From: Gemmataceae bacterium
GTDB lineage: Bacteria; Planctomycetota; Planctomycetia; Gemmatales; Gemmataceae
Direction of reading: 5' to 3'
Length of the DNA: 12,881 nucleotides
NCBI GenBank assembly: GCA_017853285.1
Contig: JAFMJU010000049.1
Coordinates: forward strand, 1 to 12,881
Part shown: one piece after another, positions 5,881 through 12,881 of the stretch
Layout: the number at the start of each line of letters is the position of its first letter
Position numbering within the stretch: position 1 is the stretch's first letter
Notes under the pieces: model-generated
Seen by the model: the letters and a program-made list of their open reading frames with translations, nothing else
The model's database searches: none
Told to the model about the DNA's origin: nothing
Position numbers and translations under genes: made by a program

Positions 5881-7826
5881 GCCAGCCGAATGAGCCGAAC
5901 GCAAACGAGACCTCCGGGGAAGCGCCCGAAGTGAAGCCGTGGGGGATGATCATCGCGGTGGCGGTGATTTTCGCCCTGATGATCGGATTCGCGGTGGCCT
6001 GGTATGTGATCTCCGACAAGACCAAGCGGGGGCCGACCTGGATCGATCCGGGCAAGGTGGAGAACAAGAAGGCCGCGCAGGCGGTGCCGGAGGTGGCCTG
6101 GACGGATGTGACCGCGGAGGCGGGCATTGCCTTCAGCCACACCACCGGGGCCGCCGGGAAGAAGCTGCTGCCCGAGACGATGGGTGCCGGCGTGGCGGTG
6201 CTGGACATGGACAACGACGGGCGGCAAGACCTGTTTTTGGTGAACTCGTGCCCCTGGCCCGACCATTCCGGTGCGGCGAAGGGCCCGGCGCTGATGCGCA
6301 ACCTGGGCAACGGCAAGTTCGAGGATGTGACCAAGGCCTGGGGCATCGACCGCGCCCACTATGGCATGGGTGTTTGCGCTGGGGATGTGGACAACGACGG
6401 GTTCACGGACCTGTTCGTGACCGGCATTGGTGATTGCCGGTTGTACCGGAATCAGGCGGGCAAGGGATTCACGGATGGGACCATTGCCGCCGGGCTGGCG
6501 GAACCGGCCGCGATGGCTTGGTCGGCCTTGAAGCCCGAAGGGTATCTGGCGCACAGGGCAAAAGTGGATTTTCCCTCGAGCGCCACCTTTTTGGACTATG
6601 ACCTGGACGGGCAACTGGATCTGTTTGTGGCCAGTTATGTGAACTGGGCACCGGGGATTGACCTGGGCATCGCCAGCACGCTGACTGGGGACAAGCGCGG
6701 GTATGTCTCGCCGAGGTCTTTCGAGGGATCGCAATGCAAGCTGTTCCGCAACATCGGGGGCGGCAAGTTCGAGGATGTGAGCGACAAGGCCGGTGTGCGG
6801 GTGACGGAGAGCGAGGGGATTGGCGCGGGTGCCCGGCAGCGGGATGTGGCGAAGTCGCTTGGGGTGATCGCCTTTGACGCGGACAACGATGGCTGGCCTG
6901 ACCTGATGGTGGCCAACGACACGGTTCGAAATTTTTTCTTCCACAACGAGGCGGACCCCGCGGCGCCCGGTGGCAAGGGGCGGAAGTTCGTGGAGATGGG
7001 GCTGCCGCAGGGGGCGGCTTATGCCGAGGGCCAGGCGCGGGCCGGCATGGGGATTGAATATGGCGAGTATTTGCCGGGCAAGGCGGCGGTGTTTGTGGCG
7101 AACTTCGCCAACGAACCGGTGACCTTTTTGGCGATCGACAACAAGGGTAGTCCGCCACGCTTCGCGGACCGCGCGCTGGCGGTGGGGCTGGCGGGGCCCG
7201 GCCCGCGGGTGCCGATGAAGTTTGGCGCCAGCCTGCTGGATTTCGACCTGGACGGGCGGCTGGACCTGCTGCTGTGCAACGGGCATTTGGAGCCGGATAT
7301 CGGGTTGGTGCAGGCGAGCCAGGCTTTCCCGCAAGCGCCGAAACTGTTCTGGAACACCGGGACCCAGCCGAGGGTGTACGAGGGAGTTGAGGAGACCCCG
7401 GCGAACGGGGGCTTGTTCAAGCCGCTGGTGGGGCGGGGCAGCGCGGCGTTTGATTGCGACGGGGATGGTGACCTGGATTTGGTGCTCACCGCGAACGGCG
7501 GGCCATGCCGGCTGGCGCGCAACGACCAGAAACTGGGGCACCACTATCTGCGGGTGAGGCTGGAAGGGGATGGCAAGCGCGCGAACCGATCGGCCCTCGG
7601 TGCTGTGGCCCGGTTGAGCGTGGGTGGCGTGGTGCATGAGAGGGCGGTCATCGGAGCCCGGGGCTACCTGAGCCAGCCGGAGTTGCCACTGACTTTCGGC
7701 CTTGGCGGGGCCACCCGGGTGGACTGGCTGGAGGTGAAATGGCCCTATCCGGGGGCCAAGTTCGAGCGTGTGCCGGTGGCCGAAGTTGACCGGGAAATAC
7801 TGGTGAAACAGCCTGCCGGCGGTTGA
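5877..7826 (+). CDS. CRTAC1-family protein: FG-GAP/VCBS beta-propeller with ASPIC/UnbV C-terminus
   Basis: A 649-residue protein anchored by one N-terminal helix (residues 23-45) behind a short hydrophilic cytoplasmic end, so the rest should lie outside the membrane. Six calcium-type FG-GAP motifs of the form DxDxDGxxDL begin at Asp110, 170, 240, 334, 455 and 526, each followed by a strand such as FLVN or LVLTANGG, as in seven-bladed integrin-like propellers. Residues about 554-640 are an ASPIC/UnbV domain (HYLRVRLEG, NRSALGA, RGYLSQPELPLTFGLG, VKWPYPG). The family is extracellular and thought to bind partners or calcium; no enzyme activity is known to me. The ATGA overlap with the multihaem cytochrome and the lack of a clear ribosome site suggest coupled translation and a shared complex. 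Two blades share an identical 20-base stretch (6311-6330 and 6761-6780). Confidence 0.92.
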   Translation: MSQPNEPNANETSGEAPEVKPWGMIIAVAVIFALMIGFAVAWYVISDKTKRGPTWIDPGKVENKKAAQAVPEVAWTDVTAEAGIAFSHTTGAAGKKLLPETMGAGVAVLDMDNDGRQDLFLVNSCPWPDHSGAAKGPALMRNLGNGKFEDVTKAWGIDRAHYGMGVCAGDVDNDGFTDLFVTGIGDCRLYRNQAGKGFTDGTIAAGLAEPAAMAWSALKPEGYLAHRAKVDFPSSATFLDYDLDGQLDLFVASYVNWAPGIDLGIASTLTGDKRGYVSPRSFEGSQCKLFRNIGGGKFEDVSDKAGVRVTESEGIGAGARQRDVAKSLGVIAFDADNDGWPDLMVANDTVRNFFFHNEADPAAPGGKGRKFVEMGLPQGAAYAEGQARAGMGIEYGEYLPGKAAVFVANFANEPVTFLAIDNKGSPPRFADRALAVGLAGPGPRVPMKFGASLLDFDLDGRLDLLLCNGHLEPDIGLVQASQAFPQAPKLFWNTGTQPRVYEGVEETPANGGLFKPLVGRGSAAFDCDGDGDLDLVLTANGGPCRLARNDQKLGHHYLRVRLEGDGKRANRSALGAVARLSVGGVVHERAVIGARGYLSQPELPLTFGLGGATRVDWLEVKWPYPGAKFERVPVAEVDREILVKQPAGG

Positions 7827-7875
7827 GTTTGGCCATTTGGCGCCCCAAAACCCGGCATTTTCAGCCTATCCGCAC

Positions 7876-7897
7876 CCCCGGCAGGCCATGACCGGGG
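7876..7897. repeat. GC hairpin in the gap between CRTAC1 and TPR genes
   Basis: CCCCGG (7876-7881) pairs with CCGGGG (7892-7897) over a 10-base loop inside the 135-base gap. No T-tract follows, so it is not a convincing terminator. It may be a processing or attenuating structure, which would let the TPR gene be read from the same message. The rest of the gap shows no clear promoter. Confidence 0.35.
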
Positions 7898-7961
7898 CGG
7901 GTGGGTAGCCAAACGGCATCCGTTCCGGGATGATGGACTTTCCCCCTTGGAGCGCTTTGCC

Positions 7962-9629
7962 ATGGAATATTCAGCGCTGGCACTTTGGTTGAGCGTGCAG
8001 ACAGCGGCGTGGCCGGTGGATGGCAAGGCCGAGGCTCCCAAGGCCGCCGCGAAGGAAGCGCCCAAGGAAGAGAACCCCGCCCGGCAGCCCCTGAGCGGCG
8101 AGGGGAAGATGCCGCTCTCGGGCCTGAAGCCATCGCATGCGGTGGCCGATCTGTGCGTTTATCGGTACCCGGTGAGCACCAGCAACGCCGAGTGCCAGAC
8201 GCTGATCGACCAGGGGCTGGGTTATTACTATTCGTATGTGTGGATCGAGGCGGTGCGGGCGTTTGAGACAGCCTGCCGGCTGGACCCCGATTGCGCGATG
8301 GCCTGGCTGTTTCTGGGCCGGGCGTGTGAGAAATACGGGCCGGCGGACAAGCACAAGAACACCGCCTTCAAGAAGGCGGGCGCGCTGCGTGACAAGGCCG
8401 ATCCCCGCGAGCGGATGCTGATCAAGGCCTACCTGCTGTCGCGCGGCCTGGAACCTGGCGCAGGGGATGGCGAGGCGCGCAAGAAGGCGGCCATCAAGCA
8501 GGTGGATGAGTTGCTGGCCCAGTTTCCCGAGGACCAGGAGGCCTGGTACGAGCGGGCGCAACTGGCGGCGGGCGGCATCTTCGGTGGCAGCGTTGCCGGG
8601 GCGCCGTTCTACCACGCGCTGTTGGGCGTGAACCCGCTGCACCCCGGCGCGAACCACGAGCTTGTGCATTTTTACGAGAATATCCAGCGGCCCTCGCTGG
8701 GCTGGAAATTCGCCGGGAAGTACATCGAATCATCGCCCGGCATCCCGCACCCGCACCATATGCAAGCCCATCTGGCCACCCGGCTGGGACGTTGGGACAA
8801 GACCGGCAAGCATTCGGCCATCGCGGCCGAGCTGGAGGCCGCCTACCAACGGGACATGGGCGTGATGCCCAAGGATGACCACCAGTATTCGCACCACCTG
8901 GAGATTCTGCTGCTGTCGCTGACGCACGATGGCAAGTACGAACTGGCGCGGAAGATCGTGCAGCAGACGCGTGACGCCGGCCACGAGCACCCGGTGCCGT
9001 GGTTCCGCCTGGCGATGCTCACCCAGGATGCCTCGCTGGCCCTTGAGGTAGTGGACATGCTGCGCAAGCGGGACAAGCAGCAGGCAGCCTGGCTGGGAGC
9101 CGTATGGGCCTGGCGGTCGGGTGATGTGGCCCGGCTGGCCGCGGAGGTGGAGGTACTGAGGCAACTGCGCGCAGCGAAGAAGGACGACCGCAAACTGGAC
9201 CTGATGCTGTGGGAGGCCCAAGGTTACCTGGCTTGCGAGCAGGGGGATGGTGCCGGTGGGTTGCGCCTGTTGAAGCGCTGTGTGGACAAAACCAAGGATG
9301 ACTTCAGCCACCACGCCTGGGGCAACGGCGCCTACCACATGATGGCCTGGGGAGTGGCCGCGCTGCGTGTGGGCGATGCCTCCCAGGCTGAGGAGGCGTT
9401 TTTGGAAGCCCTGGCGCACGACCCGGGCAACGCGGGGGCCTCGCTTGGGTTGCGCATCCTTTCGGAAGTGGCCGGTGACACGCGCAAGGCGGAGTCTTAC
9501 TCGGATCTTTCAAAGCGTCAGTGGGCCCGGGCCGACCGGGGGGCGTTGGCAGCCCTGGACGGTTGGCTGAGGGGTCTGGCCGCGGCGGGCTTCAACCGTT
9601 CCGTTGGCCCGACGGTGAGCCGCAAATAA
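7962..9629 (+). CDS. TPR protein with clustered conserved-type histidines, probably exported
   Basis: A 555-residue, largely helical TPR protein; repeat-like units include residues about 80-110 (AVRAFETACRLDPDCAMAW) and 470-500 (SQAEEAFLEALAHDPGNAGA). Residues 4-17 are hydrophobic and followed by an Ala/Lys/Glu-rich linker, suggesting a weak signal peptide or anchor without the usual basic N-terminus. The middle carries HPGANHELVH (His227, 232, 236), HPHHMQAHLATRLGRW (His263, 265, 266, 270) and DHQYSHH (His307, 311, 312). From memory this matches a bacterial TPR family with the pattern HPG-x2-H-x3-H and HMPSHIF-x-R-x-G-x-W, of unknown function. The frame opens at TTG 7947, but ATG 7962 has GGAG at 7949-7952 with a 9-base spacer. 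It is the last gene of the three-gene set, before a strong terminator. Role unknown: scaffold or metal site. Confidence 0.82.
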   Translation: MEYSALALWLSVQTAAWPVDGKAEAPKAAAKEAPKEENPARQPLSGEGKMPLSGLKPSHAVADLCVYRYPVSTSNAECQTLIDQGLGYYYSYVWIEAVRAFETACRLDPDCAMAWLFLGRACEKYGPADKHKNTAFKKAGALRDKADPRERMLIKAYLLSRGLEPGAGDGEARKKAAIKQVDELLAQFPEDQEAWYERAQLAAGGIFGGSVAGAPFYHALLGVNPLHPGANHELVHFYENIQRPSLGWKFAGKYIESSPGIPHPHHMQAHLATRLGRWDKTGKHSAIAAELEAAYQRDMGVMPKDDHQYSHHLEILLLSLTHDGKYELARKIVQQTRDAGHEHPVPWFRLAMLTQDASLALEVVDMLRKRDKQQAAWLGAVWAWRSGDVARLAAEVEVLRQLRAAKKDDRKLDLMLWEAQGYLACEQGDGAGGLRLLKRCVDKTKDDFSHHAWGNGAYHMMAWGVAALRVGDASQAEEAFLEALAHDPGNAGASLGLRILSEVAGDTRKAESYSDLSKRQWARADRGALAALDGWLRGLAAAGFNRSVGPTVSRK

Positions 9630-9659
9630 TTGGCAATGAAGGATTTGTGGCGATCTCTC

Positions 9660-9682
9660 GGGGCCCTCCGGGGCCCCTTTTT
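9660..9682 (+). terminator. Strong intrinsic terminator closing the cytochrome/CRTAC1/TPR set
   Basis: GGGGCCC (9660-9666), loop TCCG, then GGGCCCC (9671-9677) form a perfect 7-bp GC stem followed by five T (9678-9682). It begins 31 bases after the TPR gene's stop. This separates the three-gene set from the glycosyltransferase, whose promoter must then lie between 9683 and 9753. I saw no convincing promoter there. Confidence 0.85.
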
Positions 9683-9740
9683 CGTGGCTGGTCGGCTTGT
9701 GCCCGGAGGTGGAAAACGGGTACACCCATCGCTTGGCACC

Positions 9741-9746
9741 GGAGGG
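9741..9746 (+). promoter_or_regulatory. Ribosome binding site that fixes the GTG start of the glycosyltransferase
   Basis: GGAGGG at 9741-9746 stands seven bases before GTG at 9754. The frame is open further up to a TTG at 9697, but that codon has no comparable ribosome site, and the extra 19 residues are unlike the start of GT4 enzymes. Confidence 0.7.
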
Positions 9747-9753
9747 TGAGAGC

Positions 9754-10911
9754 GTGGGCAAGGGTGTGGTGCTGGTGCATGACTGGCTGACAGGGTTGCG
9801 CGGGGGCGAGAAGTGCCTGGACGTGCTGGCCCGGGCGATGCCGGATGCGACGCTGCACACGCTGCTCTACCGGAAGGGAAAGACCACCGCGGCGATTGAC
9901 TCGCTGAGGGTGGTGCCCAGTTGGCTGAACCGGTTGCCTGGGGTGCACCGCTATTACCGGGGACTGCTGCCGGTGTTCCCGTCGGTGGTGGAACGGGCCT
10001 GGCGATTTCCGGACGCCGAGTTGGTGGTGAGCATGAGCCACTGCGTGGCGAAGGCCGCGCAGGCGGCGTCTGGTGTGCCGCATGTGAGCTATTGTTTTTC
10101 CCCCATGCGCTACGCGTGGCAGATGCGCCAGCAGTATTTCGAGGGGGTGGGAGCGCGCGGGCTTAAGGCCCGGGTGGCGGATGCCCTGCTGGACCGGATT
10201 CGGGCCTGGGATTTGAAGACGGCCGACCGGGTGACCCACTTTGTGGCCATCAGCGACCATATCGCGCGGCGTATTGAGGAGTGCTACGGGCGGAAAAGCG
10301 AGGTGATCTACCCGCCGGTGGACACGGACTACTACACCCCGGCCGCCCCCGGGGAGAAAGCTCCCTGTCGGGAAGACTTTTACCTGGTGGTGAGCGCGCT
10401 GGCACCCTACAAGCGTTTCGATCTGGCGATCAGCGCCTGTCAAAAGCTTGGGCGTAGGCTTGTGGTCATCGGCGCGGGTCAGGCGGAGGCTTCGCTGAAG
10501 AAAATTGCCGGGCCGGAGACCATCTTCATGGGGTGGCAGCCTGACAGCGTGATCCGGGACCACCTGCGGCGAACCACGGCGCTGTTGTTCCCGGGTGAGG
10601 AAGACTTCGGCATCGTGCCGGTGGAGGCGCAGGCGTGCGGCGCGCCGGTGATCGCGCTTGGGCGAGGCGGTGCCGCGGAGACCGTGCGCGATTTGGAAGG
10701 TGCGGGCGAGGCGACCGGGGTGCTCTTCGAGGCGCCCGAGGTGGACAGCCTGGTGGCGGCGATGGAACGATTCGAACAGAACCCCGGGGCGTTTGATCCC
10801 CAGGCGGCGCGGCGGCAGGCAGAGCGGTTTTCGACAAGGCGGTTCGAATTGGAGTTGCTCGGGTATCTGGACAGGGTTAGGGCAGGTGTGGGGAGAAGCC
10901 GGGCAGCTTAA
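9754..10911 (+). CDS. GT4-family glycosyltransferase (mannosyltransferase-like)
   Basis: A 385-residue GT-B fold enzyme that would transfer a sugar from a nucleotide donor to an envelope or exopolysaccharide acceptor. The N-terminal Rossmann domain opens with VVLVHDWLTGLRGGEKCL, the classical HDWL-RGGEK signature of this GT4 branch. Next come SYCFSPMRYAW, and VAISDHIARRI with VIYPPVDTDYY before the interdomain linker. The second domain begins LVVSALAPYKRFDLAI (Lys220, Arg221, likely phosphate contacts). The donor site EEDFGIVPVEAQACG has the family's E-x7-E pair (Glu283, Glu291). No membrane segment is seen, so it acts in the cytoplasm. GDP-mannose is a common donor in this branch, but donor and acceptor are not certain here. 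It stands alone after a terminator, and its TAA runs into an AT-only hairpin shared with the convergent pseudouridine synthase gene. Confidence 0.9.
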   Translation: MGKGVVLVHDWLTGLRGGEKCLDVLARAMPDATLHTLLYRKGKTTAAIDSLRVVPSWLNRLPGVHRYYRGLLPVFPSVVERAWRFPDAELVVSMSHCVAKAAQAASGVPHVSYCFSPMRYAWQMRQQYFEGVGARGLKARVADALLDRIRAWDLKTADRVTHFVAISDHIARRIEECYGRKSEVIYPPVDTDYYTPAAPGEKAPCREDFYLVVSALAPYKRFDLAISACQKLGRRLVVIGAGQAEASLKKIAGPETIFMGWQPDSVIRDHLRRTTALLFPGEEDFGIVPVEAQACGAPVIALGRGGAAETVRDLEGAGEATGVLFEAPEVDSLVAAMERFEQNPGAFDPQAARRQAERFSTRRFELELLGYLDRVRAGVGRSRAA

Positions 10912-10955
10912 AAATAAATAAATGTTTATTTTCTATCTTTTAAAATTAAATTTTA
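10911..10955. terminator. AT-only double hairpin between convergent genes, likely bidirectional terminator
   Basis: AAAATAAA (10911-10918) pairs with TTTATTTT (10925-10932) over loop TAAATG, an 8-bp stem that overlaps the glycosyltransferase stop. A second stem, TAAAAT (10941-10946) with ATTTTA (10950-10955), overlaps the stop codon of the leftward pseudouridine synthase. Each strand has T-rich sequence at its exit. The stems contain no GC, so each is thermally weak; termination in both directions is inferred from position. Confidence 0.5.
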
Positions 10956-11722
10956 TCCTTCAGATTATTTTCCAGACCGGCCGCCAGGTACAGGGCGCCA
11001 ACTTCCCCTGGGGTGAGGTCGCGCCACTGGCCGGGGGGTAGATTGGCGAGGTGGATGGGGCCGAAGGAAAGGCGGACCAGGCGGAGGACTTTGTGGCCCA
11101 CGGCGGCCAGCATGCGGCGGGCCTGGCGGTTTTTGCCTTCGGTGAGCGTGAGTTCGACGACGCTTTTTTCGGGGCCGGGGCGCAGCAGGCGGGCCTGGCA
11201 GGGTTGGGTGCGGCCGAGGTCGCCGGGGAGGTCGATGCCGGCGCGGACCTGGTTGAGGGACTCCTCCGAGGGCAGCCCGCGCACGGTAAGACGGTAGACC
11301 TTGGGCACCTTTCGGCCGGGGGCCAGCAGGCGGCTGGCCAGGACCGAATCGGAGGTGAACAGCAGCAACCCCTCGGAATCGGCATCGAGCCGGCCGATCG
11401 CTTCCACGCGGGGTGAGGCGTCAGGGAGCAGGGCGTGCACGGTCAGGCGGCCCAGCTCATCGCTACGGGTGACAACCGGGCCCCTGGGCTTGTGCAGCAA
11501 AAGGTGCCTGTGTTTCACCATGCCGGTTTTGGGCGGTGCTTGTTGGCCTGCAAGCAGGATCCGGTCGGTGCCCAGGCTGACCCAGGCTAGCGGATCGAGG
11601 ATGACACGGCCGTTGACCCGGACCTGCCCGGCGCGGATGGCCTTTGCCGCCTCGGTGCGGGAGGCGAGGCCCGCCTTGCTGAGCGCTCGGTGGAGCTGGA
11701 CCCTCTGGGGGGTGGGGCGCAT
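10946..11722 (-). CDS. RsuA/RluB-family 16S/23S rRNA pseudouridine synthase
   Basis: A 258-residue enzyme that would convert a specific uridine in ribosomal RNA to pseudouridine. Residues about 7-55 form the S4 RNA-binding domain (LHRALSKAGLASRTEAAKAI, then QVRVNGRVI). The catalytic domain has GRLDADSEGLLLFTSD with catalytic Asp113, KVYRLTV, and the family's EGKNRQARRMLAAVGHKVLRLVR followed by GPI. Most relatives have Thr where this one has Ser after the catalytic loop, a mild change. It is of RluB/RsuA length; which RNA site is modified cannot be told. The last eight or so residues (ENNLKDKI) are polar and coded by AT-rich DNA reaching into the terminator. The start ATG lies seven bases after the kinase stop, so the two are co-transcribed; its ribosome site is weak. 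Confidence 0.9.
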   Translation of the reverse strand: MRPTPQRVQLHRALSKAGLASRTEAAKAIRAGQVRVNGRVILDPLAWVSLGTDRILLAGQQAPPKTGMVKHRHLLLHKPRGPVVTRSDELGRLTVHALLPDASPRVEAIGRLDADSEGLLLFTSDSVLASRLLAPGRKVPKVYRLTVRGLPSEESLNQVRAGIDLPGDLGRTQPCQARLLRPGPEKSVVELTLTEGKNRQARRMLAAVGHKVLRLVRLSFGPIHLANLPPGQWRDLTPGEVGALYLAAGLENNLKDKI

Positions 11723-11729
11723 GGTGCAA

Positions 11730-12881
11730 CTACCGCAGCAGTCGCCAAAGGACCAGCAGCCCCAGAATGAGGCCGATGCCGGCGGCCACAGGCACCCACC
11801 AAGGGATTGGCTTGCGGCCCACGGGTCTGAAGATCCGGGCTAGTTTGCTGAAGTTGCCGGACGGTTTCTCGTCGTGGAGGGAAACGGTGGATCCATCGAG
11901 CCCGGCTCCAGGGGTTTCCTGGGCCGGCCTGGTGGCAGACTGCGGATCGACGGCCCTGGGCAGGGCGGCACCCTGCGCTGGCAGGGTGACAATCAGGTCG
12001 CGAAATTCCGGCAGGTCGCGCAGCGGCAAAAAGGGGCCCTGCCGCGAGCGGGAGGCCTGGACATTGGAAGCGTCGCCCAGCAGGCCCTCGCGCAGGGAGC
12101 GGCGGACGGCGGCCCGTGTGCCCTTCACGGCCACCTCGGCGCCCTGCTCGTCGAGGTGGCGGAGATACCAGTGATCCTTGTCGGCCTCCGGGATGGCCAG
12201 CGCCTTGCGGGTGGTGCGGCCCGTGAGGTCCTCCACGAACTCACGGCAGGTGGCGGGGCGGATCTCAGGGTCGGAGGCCATGGCGCGGCGGATGGCCCAA
12301 TCGGTGCGTTCAGAAAGCTCGGGAACCAGGGACCTGGGGGAAGGGAACTCGTCCTGGACTTTCTTCATCCAGGCTTCCAGGGCGCCCAGGCCGCCGAAGG
12401 GGGTCTGGCCTGTGACCGCCGCGTAGAGGGTGGCCCCCAGGCTGTAGATGTCACACCGGGAGTCGGCGAGCTTGGCGTTCTTGAATTGCTCGGGTGCCAT
12501 GAAATGCGGGGTGCCCAGCCCGCGGCCGGTACGGGTGAGGTTGAGGTCGGTCTCGGCCTCCTTCACGAGGCCCAAGTCGGTGAGCTTGGCCTGGCCTTCG
12601 GCGGTGATCAGGATGTTGTCGGGCTTCACATCCCGGTGGACCAGCCCCATCTTGTGGGCGCGGTGAAGCCCTTGGGCCACCTGGCCCACCAGGAGGATGG
12701 CCTCGGCCTCGGGAAGCTTGCCCTTCTCCCCGATGTGGTCGGAGAGATTCATGCCCTGGACGAGTTCCATCACCAGGTAGGGGACGCCCTCGGCCTCGCC
12801 GTAGTCGATGGCCCGGACCATGTTGGGATGATCCAGGCGGCTTGCGGCGCGGAATTCCTGCTCGAAACGACGGAGCAGGAC
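11730..12881 (-). CDS. Ser/Thr protein kinase, Pkn type, 5' end beyond window; GYF-like domain and C-terminal membrane anchor
   Basis: The frame runs off the right edge, where it is already inside the kinase domain (FEQEFRAASRLDHPNMV, the helix C region), so the Gly loop and catalytic Lys are missing from view. Visible are the hinge VMELVQG, catalytic loop HRDVKPDN (12615-12638), DLG in place of DFG (near 12575), GTPHFMAPEQ (near 12490), DIYSLGATLYAAVTG and the closing RPATCREF. A further segment, WYLRHLDEQGAEV to PFLPLRDLPEFRDLIV (about 11990-12175), looks like a GYF_2-type fold, a guess from pattern. A Pro/Gly/Ser-rich linker follows, then one helix (PWWVPVAAGIGLILGLLVLW) ending LLR at the stop. 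All domains are therefore cytoplasmic and there is no outside sensor. The catalytic Asp of HRD and the DLG Asp are intact, so it should be active. It lies just upstream of the pseudouridine synthase gene. Confidence 0.9.
   Translation of the reverse strand, partial: VLLRRFEQEFRAASRLDHPNMVRAIDYGEAEGVPYLVMELVQGMNLSDHIGEKGKLPEAEAILLVGQVAQGLHRAHKMGLVHRDVKPDNILITAEGQAKLTDLGLVKEAETDLNLTRTGRGLGTPHFMAPEQFKNAKLADSRCDIYSLGATLYAAVTGQTPFGGLGALEAWMKKVQDEFPSPRSLVPELSERTDWAIRRAMASDPEIRPATCREFVEDLTGRTTRKALAIPEADKDHWYLRHLDEQGAEVAVKGTRAAVRRSLREGLLGDASNVQASRSRQGPFLPLRDLPEFRDLIVTLPAQGAALPRAVDPQSATRPAQETPGAGLDGSTVSLHDEKPSGNFSKLARIFRPVGRKPIPWWVPVAAGIGLILGLLVLWRLLR

Noticed and set aside
5403..7637. A 744-codon minus-strand frame opposite the CRTAC1 gene
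   Set aside because: Low-complexity product rich in His, Arg, Pro and Gln that spans two real genes; it is the mirror of the GC-rich codon pattern.
7827..7961. Terminator between the CRTAC1 and TPR genes
   Set aside because: The hairpin at 7876-7897 has no T-tract after it, so an end of transcription there is not supported.
10909..10972. AT-rich island as a mobile-element scar or attachment site
   Set aside because: No tRNA, integrase, direct repeats or target duplication flank it, and its hairpins overlap the stop codons of both converging genes, which fits termination better.
12567..12590. DLG instead of DFG in the kinase, suggesting a pseudokinase
   Set aside because: The metal-binding Asp is kept and HRDVKPDN is intact; DLG is common in active bacterial kinases.

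Overview
This is a GC-rich bacterial window carrying ordinary chromosomal genes. Several traits together suggest a planctomycete, perhaps of the Gemmata/Isosphaera type. They are a tail-anchored Ser/Thr kinase of the Pkn type, a CRTAC1 (FG-GAP plus ASPIC/UnbV) protein beside a giant multihaem cytochrome with TPRs, a tiny Cys-rich exported protein, and a shikimate dehydrogenase with an unusual N-terminal substrate motif. The assignment rests on recognising gene content, not on a marker gene. I saw no tRNA, rRNA, CRISPR array, insertion sequence or phage gene.

Layout. Bases 1-162 hold the end of an unidentified rightward reading frame. Bases 193-2003 are a leftward two-gene operon, a nitrilase-superfamily amidohydrolase followed by aroE, joined by an ATGA overlap. 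Bases 2004-2160 are a divergent control region with a plausible sigma70 promoter for a small secreted Cys-rich protein (2161-2538). Bases 2539-2721 are a non-coding leader full of short repeats and hairpins.

Bases 2722-9629 are the centrepiece, three rightward genes. The first is a 1052-residue protein fusing five membrane helices, five CXXCH haem sites, a beta-rich domain and a TPR region. The second is a membrane-anchored CRTAC1 beta-propeller, joined to it by an ATGA overlap. The third is a TPR protein with clustered histidines. A strong intrinsic terminator (9660-9682) closes the set. The histidines in helices 2 and 4 of the first protein are placed as two bis-His b-haem pairs would be, and the charges predict that the c-haems lie outside the cytoplasmic membrane. 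My reading, an inference, is a cell-envelope redox module: quinol or another donor to b-haems, then c-haems, then an outside acceptor or scaffold.

Bases 9754-10911 encode a GT4 glycosyltransferase. It converges through an AT-only hairpin region on a leftward pair, an RsuA/RluB-type pseudouridine synthase (10946-11722) and, just upstream of that, a Ser/Thr kinase that runs off the right edge (11730-12881). That kinase has a GYF-like segment and a C-terminal membrane anchor but no outside sensor domain.
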